Below, one piece after another: positions 1-7,868 of a stretch of 45,315 nucleotides of DNA. Below the pieces are notes generated by a model. It saw only the letters and a program-made list of their open reading frames with translations, had not been told where the DNA came from and ran no database searches. The translations under genes were made by a program, and so were the position numbers. Location of the stretch: positions 1 through 45,315 of the IMG/VR virus record IMGVR_UViG_3300020156_000010; one strand, written 5' to 3'. How positions within the stretch are numbered: position 1 is the first letter of the stretch; every line of letters begins with the position of its first letter. The stretch comes from a virus.

Positions 1-127
1 ATTACAACTGGAAAAAAGATGACCTGTATGAAGTCAGTCAAAAAGAGGCTGACTTATTCTTTTATACCCAAGTCTTGACAGGTGACTCAGTAGACGGTTA
101 TTCAGGCTGTCCTAACATTGGTAAGAA
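1..127. repeat. Terminal duplication, copy 1 (circular assembly overlap)
   Basis: Bases 1-127 are identical to 45189-45315. The repeat lies inside one open reading frame, which continues in frame across the join. The exact length of 127 is a common assembler k-mer size, so this is best read as the overlap left when a circular (or terminally redundant) genome is output as a linear contig, not as the biological direct terminal repeat. Confidence 0.95.
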
Positions 128-302
128 GAGGGCTGAGTATATCCTCAAGAACGCTGGTGAGTATTGGCCTGCTATTGTCTCTACATATGAGAGTAAAGGT
201 TTGACTGAAGATGATGCCTTGATACAAGCCAGGGTAGCAAGGATATTGAGAAATTGTGATTATGATTTTAAGAAGAAAGAGGTTGTATTATGGATTCCAT
301 GA
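1..302 (+). CDS. 5'-3' exonuclease (FEN family, T7 gp6-like), C-terminal part
   Basis: This is the 3' part of the gene that starts at 44759; joined over the 127-base overlap it encodes 243 aa. The visible part holds the helix-3-turn-helix DNA-binding region of flap endonucleases: VLTGDSVDGYSG, then PNIGKKRAEYIL. In T7 this enzyme removes RNA primers and degrades host DNA after endonuclease I cutting. The C-terminal tail is lysine-rich. Its TGA stop (300-302) overlaps the start region of the antirepressor gene. It is truncated at base 1 only because of how the circle was cut. At 243 aa it is shorter than T7 gp6 (300 aa) but normal for a FEN core. Confidence 0.9.
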   Translation, partial: YNWKKDDLYEVSQKEADLFFYTQVLTGDSVDGYSGCPNIGKKRAEYILKNAGEYWPAIVSTYESKGLTEDDALIQARVARILRNCDYDFKKKEVVLWIP

Positions 303-1078
303 TTAAGAATGATTTTAGAGTATTCAATTTTGATCTTTATGATATAAGAGCAATGCTTGTTGATGATGAGCCATGGTTTGTTGCTAAAGATATCTGTGAT
401 GCGTTGGATATTACAGATGTGTCAGTAGCCATGAGACGACTAGATGATGATGAGAAGCTGATCCGTACAATATACGGGTCAGGTCAGGGAAGAGAAATGA
501 GTTTAATCAATGAGTCTGGTTTATATTCTCTCGTCCTCACCAGCCGTAAACATGAGGCAAGAGAATTTAAGAGATGGATTACCCATGAAGTAATTCCTTC
601 GATACGTAAGCATGGTATCTATGCTACAGATACAGTCATAAACAACATTCTTCAAGACCCTGACTTTGGTATAAAACTGCTGACAGAACTCAAGCAAGAA
701 CGCTCACAGCGTGAACGACTTGAGATAGAGACAGCACAACAACAGGAAGTCATTGAAGAACTGGAGCCTAAAGGTGAGTATTACGATAATGTTCTTCAGA
801 GTGAAACAGGATTTCCTATTACAGAAATAGCTAAAGAGTATGGCTTAGAGGGTAGATGCTTGAACCAAATGCTTCATACGTTAGGGATACAGTACCATGT
901 AGGAAGAGTATGGGTCCTCACAAAGCCTTATTGTGGTAAAGGTTACACAAAAACAAAGACCTATCCAAAGCCAAATAAAAAGTCTGTGTCTCATACATAT
1001 TGGACTGAAAAGGGTAGGCAGTTCATTTATGAGTTACTAAAAGATAAATTAAGCCTATTACCTATTAGAGAAAGATAA
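290..1078 (+). CDS. BRO-N / KilAC-type antirepressor
   Basis: A 262-aa protein with an N-terminal BRO-N domain (about residues 5-110: PWFVAKDICDALD, LINESGLYSLVLTSRK, FKRWITHEVIPSIRKHG), a short coiled-coil (about 125-155) and a C-terminal KilAC-like DNA-binding domain (about 155-262, with GFPITEIAKEYGLEGRCLNQ as a likely helix-turn-helix). The family binds DNA and often counters phage repressors in temperate phages. The start at 290 overlaps the exonuclease stop; ATG 299 is an alternative. It is odd here, between exonuclease and RNR in a T7-like genome with no integrase seen. It may regulate host or superinfecting phage genes; that is inference. Confidence 0.88.
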   Translation: MDSMIKNDFRVFNFDLYDIRAMLVDDEPWFVAKDICDALDITDVSVAMRRLDDDEKLIRTIYGSGQGREMSLINESGLYSLVLTSRKHEAREFKRWITHEVIPSIRKHGIYATDTVINNILQDPDFGIKLLTELKQERSQRERLEIETAQQQEVIEELEPKGEYYDNVLQSETGFPITEIAKEYGLEGRCLNQMLHTLGIQYHVGRVWVLTKPYCGKGYTKTKTYPKPNKKSVSHTYWTEKGRQFIYELLKDKLSLLPIRER

Positions 1079-1101
1079 AACCGAGAGGAGATTTATTATT
1101 C

Positions 1102-3036
1102 TTGGACTCATCAAAACAAATGTTAGCCTTATATGAGGACTTTATACGCCTCAGAACATATGCAAGATGGATTGAAGAGGAGGGTAGAAGAGAGGATTGG
1201 GCAGAGACAGTCTTAAGATATGCTGATTACTTTGCTCTAAGATTACCTAAGGACAACATTGACTTAAGCTTGAAGTATCTCAAGACAATAAGATTCATCA
1301 TGAACAAGACTGTAATGCCTTCTATGAGGGCTTTATGGACAGCCGGTCCTGCATTAGACGTTGATAATATTGCTGGTTACAACTGTAGCTATACTGTAAT
1401 CGATAAACCTAAAGCCTTTGCAGAGGTTCTTTACATACTCCTTCAGGGAACAGGTGTAGGATTCTCTGTTGAAAAGCAATATATCAACCAGTTGCCTACA
1501 ATACCTTCCCTGAAATACTCGCCAGAGGTGATTTTGTTTGACGATAGTAAGCTTGGTTGGGCTACAGGCATTAACAATCTTATTACAAGGTTGTTTAGTG
1601 GGTTTATCCCTATGTGTGACTTATCACGGATTAGAGCAGCAGGATCTCGCCTTAGAACATTCGGTGGTAGAGCTTCAGGACCAGAACCTTTATACAAACT
1701 TATCAACTTTACAATTCAGAAGTTTAAGGATGCACAGGGACGTAAACTTACCTCCGTAGAAGCCTATGATATCTGCTGTATGATAGCTGAGATAGTGGTT
1801 GTAGGAGGTGTCAGACGGTCTGCTCTAATAAGTCTCTCAAATCTTGATGATGATGAAATGAGAGATTGTAAGACAGCAGAAGCAAAGTATTGGGACACAG
1901 CACCTTGGAGACAGAACTCAAATAACTCAGCAGTCTACCTTAAGAAGCCTTCCTTTCAGGAATTTGAAACTGAATGGAAGGCTCTTGTTATGTCAGGCTG
2001 TGGTGAGAGAGGTATAGTCAACAGGGAAGGTATGATGAAGAGTGTTCCTAAGAGAAGAGATAATCATCATAACTTCGGAGTAAATCCTTGTGGTGAGATT
2101 ATCCTTAGACCAAACTCATTCTGTAATCTAACAGAGGTTGTCATTAAAGAAGATGATACCTTAGATGTCCTTCTAGACAAGGTTGAATCAGCGACTATCT
2201 TAGGTTGTCTTCAAAGCACTCTTACAGACTTTAACTTCCTAGACCCAGTTTGGAAAAAGAACTGTGAGGAAGAAAGACTACTTGGAGTCAGTCTCACAGG
2301 TTTGATGGACCATCCTACTTTGAGTCAGGTATCTAGAACTGCTCAGAAGTGGCTATCGCAAATGAAGATGAAAGCTCAAGATGTGGCTGAAGAATGGTCT
2401 AAAGCATTGGGCATTAACATGCCTACAGCCATCACTTGTGTAAAGCCTTCTGGGACAGTCTCTCAATTAGTTGGTTCAGGTAGTGGTCTTCATCCTTGGT
2501 ATGCTCCTCACTTTATCAGAAGAGTTAGAGTAGATTCTAAAGACCCTCTTGCTAAGTTGATGATTGATCAAGGTGTTCCTCATGATGAAGAACGTAAAGG
2601 AAATGTTCAAGTCTTCAGTTTCCCTATGGCTGCTCCTACCGTATCAAACTGTGTTAAAGATGTAACAGCCATAACTCAACTGGAGTATTGGAAGCAACTA
2701 AAGACTCATTGGTGTGAACATAATCCATCATGCACCATCTATGTCAAACCTGAAGAGTGGGATGATGTAGGAGCTTGGGTATGGTCTAATTGGGATTCTG
2801 TAGGTGGCCTATCTTTCTTCCCATTCTTTGATGATGTTGAGTACCTTAATCAACTTAAAAAGGCTGGTAAAGCCCTACCCCTGTTACCCTATGAGACAAT
2901 CTCAGAACAAACTTATAATGACCTTGTACAGGCATTTCCTAAAGTGGACTTCTCGGTTCTCAAGTATTATGAGAAAGAAGATGAAACTCAAGGTAGCAGG
3001 GAATATGCCTGTGTAGGTGGAGCTTGTACCTTCTAA
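1102..3036 (+). CDS. nrdJ: Adenosylcobalamin-dependent (class II) ribonucleoside-triphosphate reductase
   Basis: A 644-aa monomeric class II reductase that makes deoxynucleotides using B12. Family signs: AGYNCSYTVI (first active-site Cys), LLQGTGVGFSVE, the finger-loop motif NPCGEIILRPNSFCNLTEVV with Cys and Glu, SGTVSQLVGSGSGLHPWY, and a C-terminal Cys pair in CVGGACTF that would take electrons from thioredoxin. It is shorter than the Lactobacillus enzyme (about 740 aa). The start is TTG at 1102 after GAGAGGAG with an 11-base gap; ATG 1123 is possible. Choosing a B12 enzyme fits an anaerobic or B12-rich host. The last coded base is followed within 10 bases by the putative phage promoter of the virion block. 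Confidence 0.93.
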   Translation: MDSSKQMLALYEDFIRLRTYARWIEEEGRREDWAETVLRYADYFALRLPKDNIDLSLKYLKTIRFIMNKTVMPSMRALWTAGPALDVDNIAGYNCSYTVIDKPKAFAEVLYILLQGTGVGFSVEKQYINQLPTIPSLKYSPEVILFDDSKLGWATGINNLITRLFSGFIPMCDLSRIRAAGSRLRTFGGRASGPEPLYKLINFTIQKFKDAQGRKLTSVEAYDICCMIAEIVVVGGVRRSALISLSNLDDDEMRDCKTAEAKYWDTAPWRQNSNNSAVYLKKPSFQEFETEWKALVMSGCGERGIVNREGMMKSVPKRRDNHHNFGVNPCGEIILRPNSFCNLTEVVIKEDDTLDVLLDKVESATILGCLQSTLTDFNFLDPVWKKNCEEERLLGVSLTGLMDHPTLSQVSRTAQKWLSQMKMKAQDVAEEWSKALGINMPTAITCVKPSGTVSQLVGSGSGLHPWYAPHFIRRVRVDSKDPLAKLMIDQGVPHDEERKGNVQVFSFPMAAPTVSNCVKDVTAITQLEYWKQLKTHWCEHNPSCTIYVKPEEWDDVGAWVWSNWDSVGGLSFFPFFDDVEYLNQLKKAGKALPLLPYETISEQTYNDLVQAFPKVDFSVLKYYEKEDETQGSREYACVGGACTF

Positions 3037-3045
3037 ATATGAATA

Positions 3046-3062
3046 AGCCCACCATAGAACCA
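3046..3062 (+). promoter_or_regulatory. Putative phage RNA polymerase promoter, copy 1 (virion block)
   Basis: AGCCCACCATAGAACCA. It is one of four near-identical intergenic + strand copies (others at 24214, 28924, 38007). It lies just after the RNR stop and before the small pre-portal gene. It is followed by an AT-rich self-complementary stretch (about 3068-3085) that could form a hairpin at the start of the transcript. Confidence 0.65.
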
Positions 3063-3107
3063 GAGATTAATATATTTAAATATTCCAATATGGAGGTATT
3101 TATTATC

Positions 3108-3287
3108 ATGAGTAAAGAGTTACCTTTAACTGCTGAAGAACTGGTTAAAGAATTAGATGTAATCTATCCTGAGAAGTGTCCTTCTCCAGAGGATAGTAGC
3201 AAGGATATTTGGATGTATGCTGGACAGAGGGAGTTAGTTAGAGTTTTAGTTCAGAGATTGAAAGTCACCCAAGAGAAGGGTGTGTGA
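3108..3287 (+). CDS. Small acidic protein upstream of portal, unknown function
   Basis: 59 aa, beginning MSKELPLTAEELVKEL. I do not recognise a family. The ATG at 3108 follows GGAGG (3092-3096) by 11 bases through the recurrent TATTATC leader; the open frame extends upstream but those starts lack a ribosome binding site. It is charged, probably helical, with no membrane segment. Its place as first gene of the virion block, four bases before portal, resembles the small pre-portal genes of other T7-like phages (some are tail or host-range factors), but similarity is positional only. Confidence 0.7.
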   Translation: MSKELPLTAEELVKELDVIYPEKCPSPEDSSKDIWMYAGQRELVRVLVQRLKVTQEKGV

Positions 3288-3290
3288 TAA

Positions 3291-4850
3291 ATGACTCAAG
3301 ACTCTACTATTAAAGCTAGATTCTTGAAGCTTCATGGTCAGAGAACAGAGCATCTTGAGAGGGCTAGGGATTGTGCAAAACTCACGATTCCTAGCCTTCT
3401 TCCTCCTGAAGGAACTACTCAAGGTAGTAAGTTAGAAACACCTTGGCAGTCTCTTGGAGCAAGAGGTGTCAACTTCCTGGCTAATAAGCTTCTATTAATC
3501 CTATTTCCGCCTAACACTCCCTTTTTCAAGCTTGCTATGGGTAATCAGATAGAAGGTCTTCTTGACTCTCCTAATACTCCAAAGGGACTTAAAACAGAGA
3601 TTGAGAAAGCTCTTGTAACAAGTGAAAGAGCAGTTATGAGTGAGGTTGAGACTAGCACTCTTAGAGTCCCTGTAGGAGACGGCCTATTACATGCCATTGT
3701 AACCGGTAATGGCCTTCTTTATATGCCGGATACTGGAGGCTGTAAGAGTTATCCGCTTGATTCATATGTAGTCAAACGGGACCCTATGGGCAACATCCTT
3801 GAAATCATTATCAAGGAATCTGTACATCCTGTAGCTCTCCCTGAAGAAGTTCAAGATGCTGTTGCCAATGCAGAGAAGAACGCTGATGACACAGTAGATG
3901 TTTATACTTACGTCAAGAGAATGAAGAAGAAATGGTCTGTATCTCAAGAGGTTGGAGATCAAGAGATACCAGGAACTAGAGGTACGTATACTCTTGATAA
4001 TTGTCCTTGGCTATCGGTTCCTTGGAAACTAATCAGAGGAGAAGACTATGGTAGAGGACTTGTAGAGGAATATTATGGTGATCTTACGTCTCTCGAAGAA
4101 TTGACAAAGGCCATAGTTCTCTATTCTGTAGCTGCTGCTAAGATTCTTGTCATGGTCAATCCGAATGGTGCTGTTTCAGAAGATGATATAGCTCATGCCA
4201 AGAGTGGAGCTGTAATAACAGGTAATAAAGATGAAGTGACTATACTTCAACTTGATAAATATTATGATCTTCGTGTAGCTCAAGAGACAATAGCTGACAT
4301 CAAGATGAGACTTGAGCAGGCTTTCTTACTCACATCCTCAATCCAACGTGATGCAGAACGTGTGACAGCAGAAGAGATAAGAGAGATGGCTAAAGACCTT
4401 GAGAATGGTCTAGGTGGTGTATATGCCTCCCTTAGTCAGACTCTTCAGCTTCCTCTGGTACAGAGATTGATGAAGATAATGACTAAGCAAAAGAAGCTAC
4501 CTAACCTCCCTAACCTTCCTAAGGGAACTATCAAGCCAATGATAATAACAGGACTTGAAGCACTTGGTAGGGGTAATGACCTAACCAAGTTATCTTTATT
4601 TATGGGACAAGTACAAACTTTAGGACCAGAAGCTCAAATGTATATCAATACAGATGTTCTACTGACAAAGTTAGTTAACTCTCTAGGCATCGATGCTAAA
4701 GACCTTCTGAAATCAAAAGAGGAAGTAGCACAAGCTCAACAGATAGCACAGCAACAGGCTATGATTGCTAATGCTGTGCCAGACATTGTGAAAGGAGCTA
4801 TGAGTAATGCCCAAGGTCAAACGACAACAGCAGGAACAACTACCTCCTGA
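3291..4850 (+). CDS. Portal (head-tail connector) protein, T7 gp8-like
   Basis: 519 aa, normal size for T7-like connectors (T7 gp8 is 536). It forms the dodecameric ring through which DNA is packaged and ejected. Family signs: N-terminal RTEHLERARDCAKLTIPSLLP, WQSLGARGVNFLANKLLLILFPPN, an internal region with RGEDYGRGLVEEYYGDL, and a C-terminal helical part with IQRDAERVTAEEIREMAKDLE, the standard gp8 signature. The C-terminus is glutamine- and threonine-rich. ATG follows the previous stop directly (TGATAAATG). The last 44 bases are also read in another frame by a small gene starting at 4807. Confidence 0.95.
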   Translation: MTQDSTIKARFLKLHGQRTEHLERARDCAKLTIPSLLPPEGTTQGSKLETPWQSLGARGVNFLANKLLLILFPPNTPFFKLAMGNQIEGLLDSPNTPKGLKTEIEKALVTSERAVMSEVETSTLRVPVGDGLLHAIVTGNGLLYMPDTGGCKSYPLDSYVVKRDPMGNILEIIIKESVHPVALPEEVQDAVANAEKNADDTVDVYTYVKRMKKKWSVSQEVGDQEIPGTRGTYTLDNCPWLSVPWKLIRGEDYGRGLVEEYYGDLTSLEELTKAIVLYSVAAAKILVMVNPNGAVSEDDIAHAKSGAVITGNKDEVTILQLDKYYDLRVAQETIADIKMRLEQAFLLTSSIQRDAERVTAEEIREMAKDLENGLGGVYASLSQTLQLPLVQRLMKIMTKQKKLPNLPNLPKGTIKPMIITGLEALGRGNDLTKLSLFMGQVQTLGPEAQMYINTDVLLTKLVNSLGIDAKDLLKSKEEVAQAQQIAQQQAMIANAVPDIVKGAMSNAQGQTTTAGTTTS

Positions 4851-4947
4851 AAAGGACTTAAATCCTGATGATGTTGTAGATAAAGAAACATCACTCAACA
4901 AAAGAACCTTTGTTAAAGTAAATGAAAATATGTCTATAAGACGGTAA
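4807..4947 (+). CDS. Small basic/charged protein overlapping the portal 3' end
   Basis: A 46-aa frame starting MPKVKRQQQEQLPPEK and ending ENMSIRR. The ATG lies nine bases after AAAGGAG (4792-4798) and inside the portal gene in another frame; the frame fills the otherwise empty gap between portal and scaffold, ending nine bases before the scaffold start. That fit and the ribosome binding site are the evidence that it is real. No family recognised; a small head-assembly factor is conceivable from position only. Confidence 0.55.
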   Translation: MPKVKRQQQEQLPPEKDLNPDDVVDKETSLNKRTFVKVNENMSIRR

Positions 4948-4956
4948 GGAGGATAT

Positions 4957-5661
4957 ATGGACCCTAATATTGATGATAACAATCAGTCACAAGAGACACC
5001 AGCCGGAGAACAAACACAGGAATCTAAACTCTATGCTGGTAAATATAAAACTCCAGAAGATCTTGAGAAAGCCTACACTGAACTTCAGAAGAAGTTAGGG
5101 AGTAGGCAGCAACCTCAAGAGACACCTCCTTTGAATATGCCTCAAATACCTCCTGTGATGGAGAGCAAGATAGACCTTGCTACAATAGCACAGGAGTATG
5201 TAGAAAAAGGTGGTCTAGGAGAAGACACTTTAAAAAAGATGTCTGAGGTAGGTCTGACTAAAGAATATGTAGATGTCTATATGGATGGTCTACGAGTCAG
5301 AGCTAACAAAGTTCTTGATGCTGTAGGAGGTAAAGATGCTTTCACAGAGATGGCTACATGGGCATCTCAGAACCTTCCAGCAGATGATGTAGCAGACTTG
5401 AATAAGGCTTTGAGAGGGTCAGAAAAAGATGCTCTTAAAGCACTTAAGGCACTCAAACTAGACTATGAGGAAGCTAATGGAAAACCTCCTGCTAGACTTG
5501 TAGAAGGTGCTGCTACACCCACACCTGGAGACCTGTTCCAAAGTAATCGACAGGTTGTTGATGCTAGGAAAGACCCCAGGTATATGAAAGACCCTGCTTA
5601 TAGAAAGACCTTTGAAGATAAACTCATGAGGTCTATTAAGGCAGGAACAATTCACAGATAG
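4957..5661 (+). CDS. Capsid assembly scaffolding protein, T7 gp9-like
   Basis: 234 aa, acidic and helical. The N-terminal segment KLYAGKYKTPEDLEKAYTEL is the hallmark of T7-type scaffolds; a coiled middle and a basic C-terminus (YRKTFEDKLMRSIKAGTIHR) that would contact capsid protein follow. It directs procapsid assembly and is released on packaging. ATG 4957 follows AAGGAGG. Position between portal and capsid is canonical. T7 gp9 is 307 aa, so this is a short member. Confidence 0.92.
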   Translation: MDPNIDDNNQSQETPAGEQTQESKLYAGKYKTPEDLEKAYTELQKKLGSRQQPQETPPLNMPQIPPVMESKIDLATIAQEYVEKGGLGEDTLKKMSEVGLTKEYVDVYMDGLRVRANKVLDAVGGKDAFTEMATWASQNLPADDVADLNKALRGSEKDALKALKALKLDYEEANGKPPARLVEGAATPTPGDLFQSNRQVVDARKDPRYMKDPAYRKTFEDKLMRSIKAGTIHR

Positions 5662-5706
5662 TGTTTGGTGAAGGCTGATCATCTTCATCATCATTATAAA
5701 AATAAG

Positions 5707-5742
5707 AACCTCTCTATTTAGCATAGGGGAGGTTATTTTTTT
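5707..5742 (+). terminator. Rho-independent terminator / possible attenuator before capsid gene
   Basis: AACCTCTCTAT (5707-5717) pairs with ATAGGGGAGGTT (5723-5734) with one small bulge, then seven T. The right arm's CATAGGGGA (5722-5730) can instead pair perfectly with TCCCCTATG (5754-5762), which would break the terminator. The two structures exclude each other. Confidence 0.75.
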
Positions 5743-5899
5743 ACTCTTCCATCTCCCCTATGTACTGTCTCCGATAATCCTAACAAGCCCATGTACAGAC
5801 TTACTGAGGTAGGTTTCAAATGGACACCTTGGATAGGTTTAGCTGGAGTCTCTAATCGGAAGAGACAAACATCTAAACAATTTCAAGGAGTGATTTATA
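5743..5899 (+). promoter_or_regulatory. Untranslated leader of the capsid gene
   Basis: About 157 bases between the terminator T-run and the capsid ATG with no supportable ORF. It begins with the alternative pairing arm at 5754-5762 and ends with AAGGAG before the start. I see no copy of the 17-base phage promoter motif here, so capsid mRNA must read through the terminator or start from a promoter I cannot recognise. Confidence 0.5.
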
Positions 5900-6895
5900 A
5901 TGGCTGATGCAACCCCTACCAGATTGGGTGCACTAAATGGTTTACAAACAACGGAAGATCAGGCTAGAGCACTATATAATGATGTACTCTTGGCATCTGA
6001 GATTATAGCTACTTTTGAGGAAAAGAATAAGTTCTTGCCTTTAGTATGGAATAGGACTCTTACTAAAGGTAAATCTGCAACCTTCCCTCTCATTGGTAAG
6101 GCAACTGCCGAATACCATACCCCTGGTAAGGAAATCCAAGGTCAGACCATAAACAATGCAGAACAGACCATCACCATTGATGGTAAGATGATCTCTGCTG
6201 TTGAAATCTCTGACTTAGATGTCTTTATGTCTGAGGTAGAATATCGTGCACCTTATACAGCAGAGCTTGGTAGAGCTATGGCAAAGAAGATGGATATCAA
6301 TGTTGCTGTAGAGATTATTAAGTCTGCTAGGGCAGATAGTCCTGTTACAGGTGGTAACGATGGTACTGAGATAGCTAATGATAAGTTCAGAGTTTGCACA
6401 GGTGGTTCTTCCACTCTTGCTGACAAGGCTCTTGCTTTGGCAGAAGGCCTTTACCAGGCTGCTCAGACCCTTGATGAGAAAGACGTTCCTGAAGATGGTC
6501 GTGTAGCATATTTCCGTCCTGCTGATTATTATGCTCTTGTGCAAAACAAGGATGCTATTGATCAGAGATGGGGTGGTCAGGGTTCCTATGCTGAAGGTAA
6601 TATTGTTAAGATAGCTGGTATCAGCATTAACATGTCTAATCATATTCCTTCAACCAACCTAACCACATCTGATGACACCTATCATTATGTGGATGCTTCT
6701 AAGACCGTTGGTCTTGTGTGGGTTCCACAGGCTGTAGGTGTAGTTAAACTCATGGATTTGGCTATGGAAGCTGTATGGGATACCAGAAGGCAGGTATGGC
6801 TCATCCTGGCTAAGATGGCTGTAGGTATGGGTCCAGTTAATCCTTCCTGTGCTGTTGAGTTGAAACTTGACTTAGTTACTAATGCCACTGCTTAG
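5900..6895 (+). CDS. Major capsid protein, T7 gp10-like
   Basis: 331 aa, HK97-fold T7-type capsid. Visible family features: an N-terminal arm (MADATPTRLGALNG), the E-loop region with GKSATFPLIGKATAEYHTPG, then DGKMISAVEISDLDVFMSEVEYRAPYTAELGRAMAKKMD, and a P-domain with EDGRVAYFRPADYYALVQ. The length is close to T7 gp10A (345 aa). Start ATG after CAAGGAGTG. It is flanked by terminators on both sides, so its message may be expressed as a separate, abundant unit. Confidence 0.95.
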   Translation: MADATPTRLGALNGLQTTEDQARALYNDVLLASEIIATFEEKNKFLPLVWNRTLTKGKSATFPLIGKATAEYHTPGKEIQGQTINNAEQTITIDGKMISAVEISDLDVFMSEVEYRAPYTAELGRAMAKKMDINVAVEIIKSARADSPVTGGNDGTEIANDKFRVCTGGSSTLADKALALAEGLYQAAQTLDEKDVPEDGRVAYFRPADYYALVQNKDAIDQRWGGQGSYAEGNIVKIAGISINMSNHIPSTNLTTSDDTYHYVDASKTVGLVWVPQAVGVVKLMDLAMEAVWDTRRQVWLILAKMAVGMGPVNPSCAVELKLDLVTNATA

Positions 6896-6921
6896 TCACA
6901 ACTGAATAATGATTCTCTAAT

Positions 6922-6959
6922 GGGAGGCTCTTTATAGGGTCTCCCGTTTTTTTTTCTTT
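6922..6959 (+). terminator. Rho-independent terminator after capsid gene
   Basis: GGGAG (6922-6926) pairs with CTCCC (6941-6945), extended inside by CTC/GGG, followed by a run of thirteen pyrimidines, nearly all T. It is in the position of the T7 late terminator (after gene 10). Confidence 0.85.
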
Positions 6960-6971
6960 TGGAGGATGATG

Positions 6972-7283
6972 ATGAACAGAGAAAGACGATTGTCTCAAAA
7001 CTGGAGAAAGAAGAAACGAAGGGACTTAATTAAACTTCAATGTATACAGTACCTTGGTGGTGTATGTATGAAGTGTCATCATAGACAACATCCTTCAACC
7101 TTTGATTTTCATCATAGAAAACCCAACATTAAGGTCTTCTCAATATCAGCAGCCATCTATAAAGATGACTTAACATTTGAACAAATCAAAGATGAACTAG
7201 ATAAATGTGATCTCTTGTGTAGTAACTGTCATAGGTTACTGCATTCGGAGGAGGTTGAGAATCAATATAGAGGAGTGAATTAA
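6972..7283 (+). CDS. HNH endonuclease (free-standing, homing type)
   Basis: 103 aa from ATG 6972, the third of three consecutive ATG codons after GGAGG (6961-6965). HNH features: CMKC (32-35), the FDFHHRKP motif (His47-His48), and CSNCHRLLH (83-91) giving a zinc-bound beta-beta-alpha metal fold; the N-terminus is strongly basic (RRLSQNWRKKKRRDL). Such genes sit beside conserved phage genes and spread by cutting relatives that lack them. Its insertion between the capsid terminator and tail tube A interrupts the usual gp10-gp11 order. Confidence 0.85.
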   Translation: MNRERRLSQNWRKKKRRDLIKLQCIQYLGGVCMKCHHRQHPSTFDFHHRKPNIKVFSISAAIYKDDLTFEQIKDELDKCDLLCSNCHRLLHSEEVENQYRGVN

Positions 7284-7285
7284 CA

Positions 7286-7861
7286 TTGACTCTTACATTA
7301 CAATCATTAACTGAATTAGAAGCAGTAAACATAATGCTTGAAGCTATTGGTGAAATGGCAGTTAACACTCTTGATGATGATGCTATTTCAGATGCTTCTG
7401 TAGCAAGACAAATTCTTCATAATGTTTCTCGACAAATTCAGGCTCAAGGCCTTCAGTGTAATTCTGAAAAAGATTATAGCCTGATGAAAGACGAGAAGGG
7501 AAATATATACATACCTAACAACACACTTCAAGTAGATGCCTCAGACACTAACCTAAATGTCTGTGTTAGAGGCAATAAACTCTATGACAAAGACAATCAT
7601 ACCTTTGTATTTAAGGATAACATAGATGTCGATATAGTTTTCTTCCTTCCTTGGGATGAATTACCTGAGGTTGTAAGAGATTATGTAACCATAAAAGCTG
7701 CTAGACAATTCCAAAGAAAGATTCTTGGTTCAGAAACTCTTGATGCTATTTCAGGGATTGATGAGGCACAGGCTTTCTTAGCATTCAGACAACAGGAATT
7801 GAAAACAAAGGATTGCAACATATTCAAGAATCCTAGTTATGCAGCAATATTAAGGAGGTAG
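7286..7861 (+). CDS. Tail tubular protein A, T7 gp11-like
   Basis: 191 aa, matching T7 gp11 (196 aa). Family signs: N-terminal LTELEAVNIMLEAIGEMAVNTL, the ARQILHNVSRQIQAQG helix, and PEVVRDYVTIKAARQFQRKILGS, all typical of this adaptor, which forms the ring between portal and nozzle. The start is TTG at 7286 after GAGGAG (7270-7275); no ATG gives a full domain. It is three bases after the HNH gene. Confidence 0.92.
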   Translation: MTLTLQSLTELEAVNIMLEAIGEMAVNTLDDDAISDASVARQILHNVSRQIQAQGLQCNSEKDYSLMKDEKGNIYIPNNTLQVDASDTNLNVCVRGNKLYDKDNHTFVFKDNIDVDIVFFLPWDELPEVVRDYVTIKAARQFQRKILGSETLDAISGIDEAQAFLAFRQQELKTKDCNIFKNPSYAAILRR

Positions 7862-7868
7862 TTGAGAT

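Noticed and set aside
6215-6643. Leftward 142-aa ORF in the capsid gene
   Set aside because: Antisense shadow of a well-defined gene, no start signal; typical of GATGAT-rich sequence.
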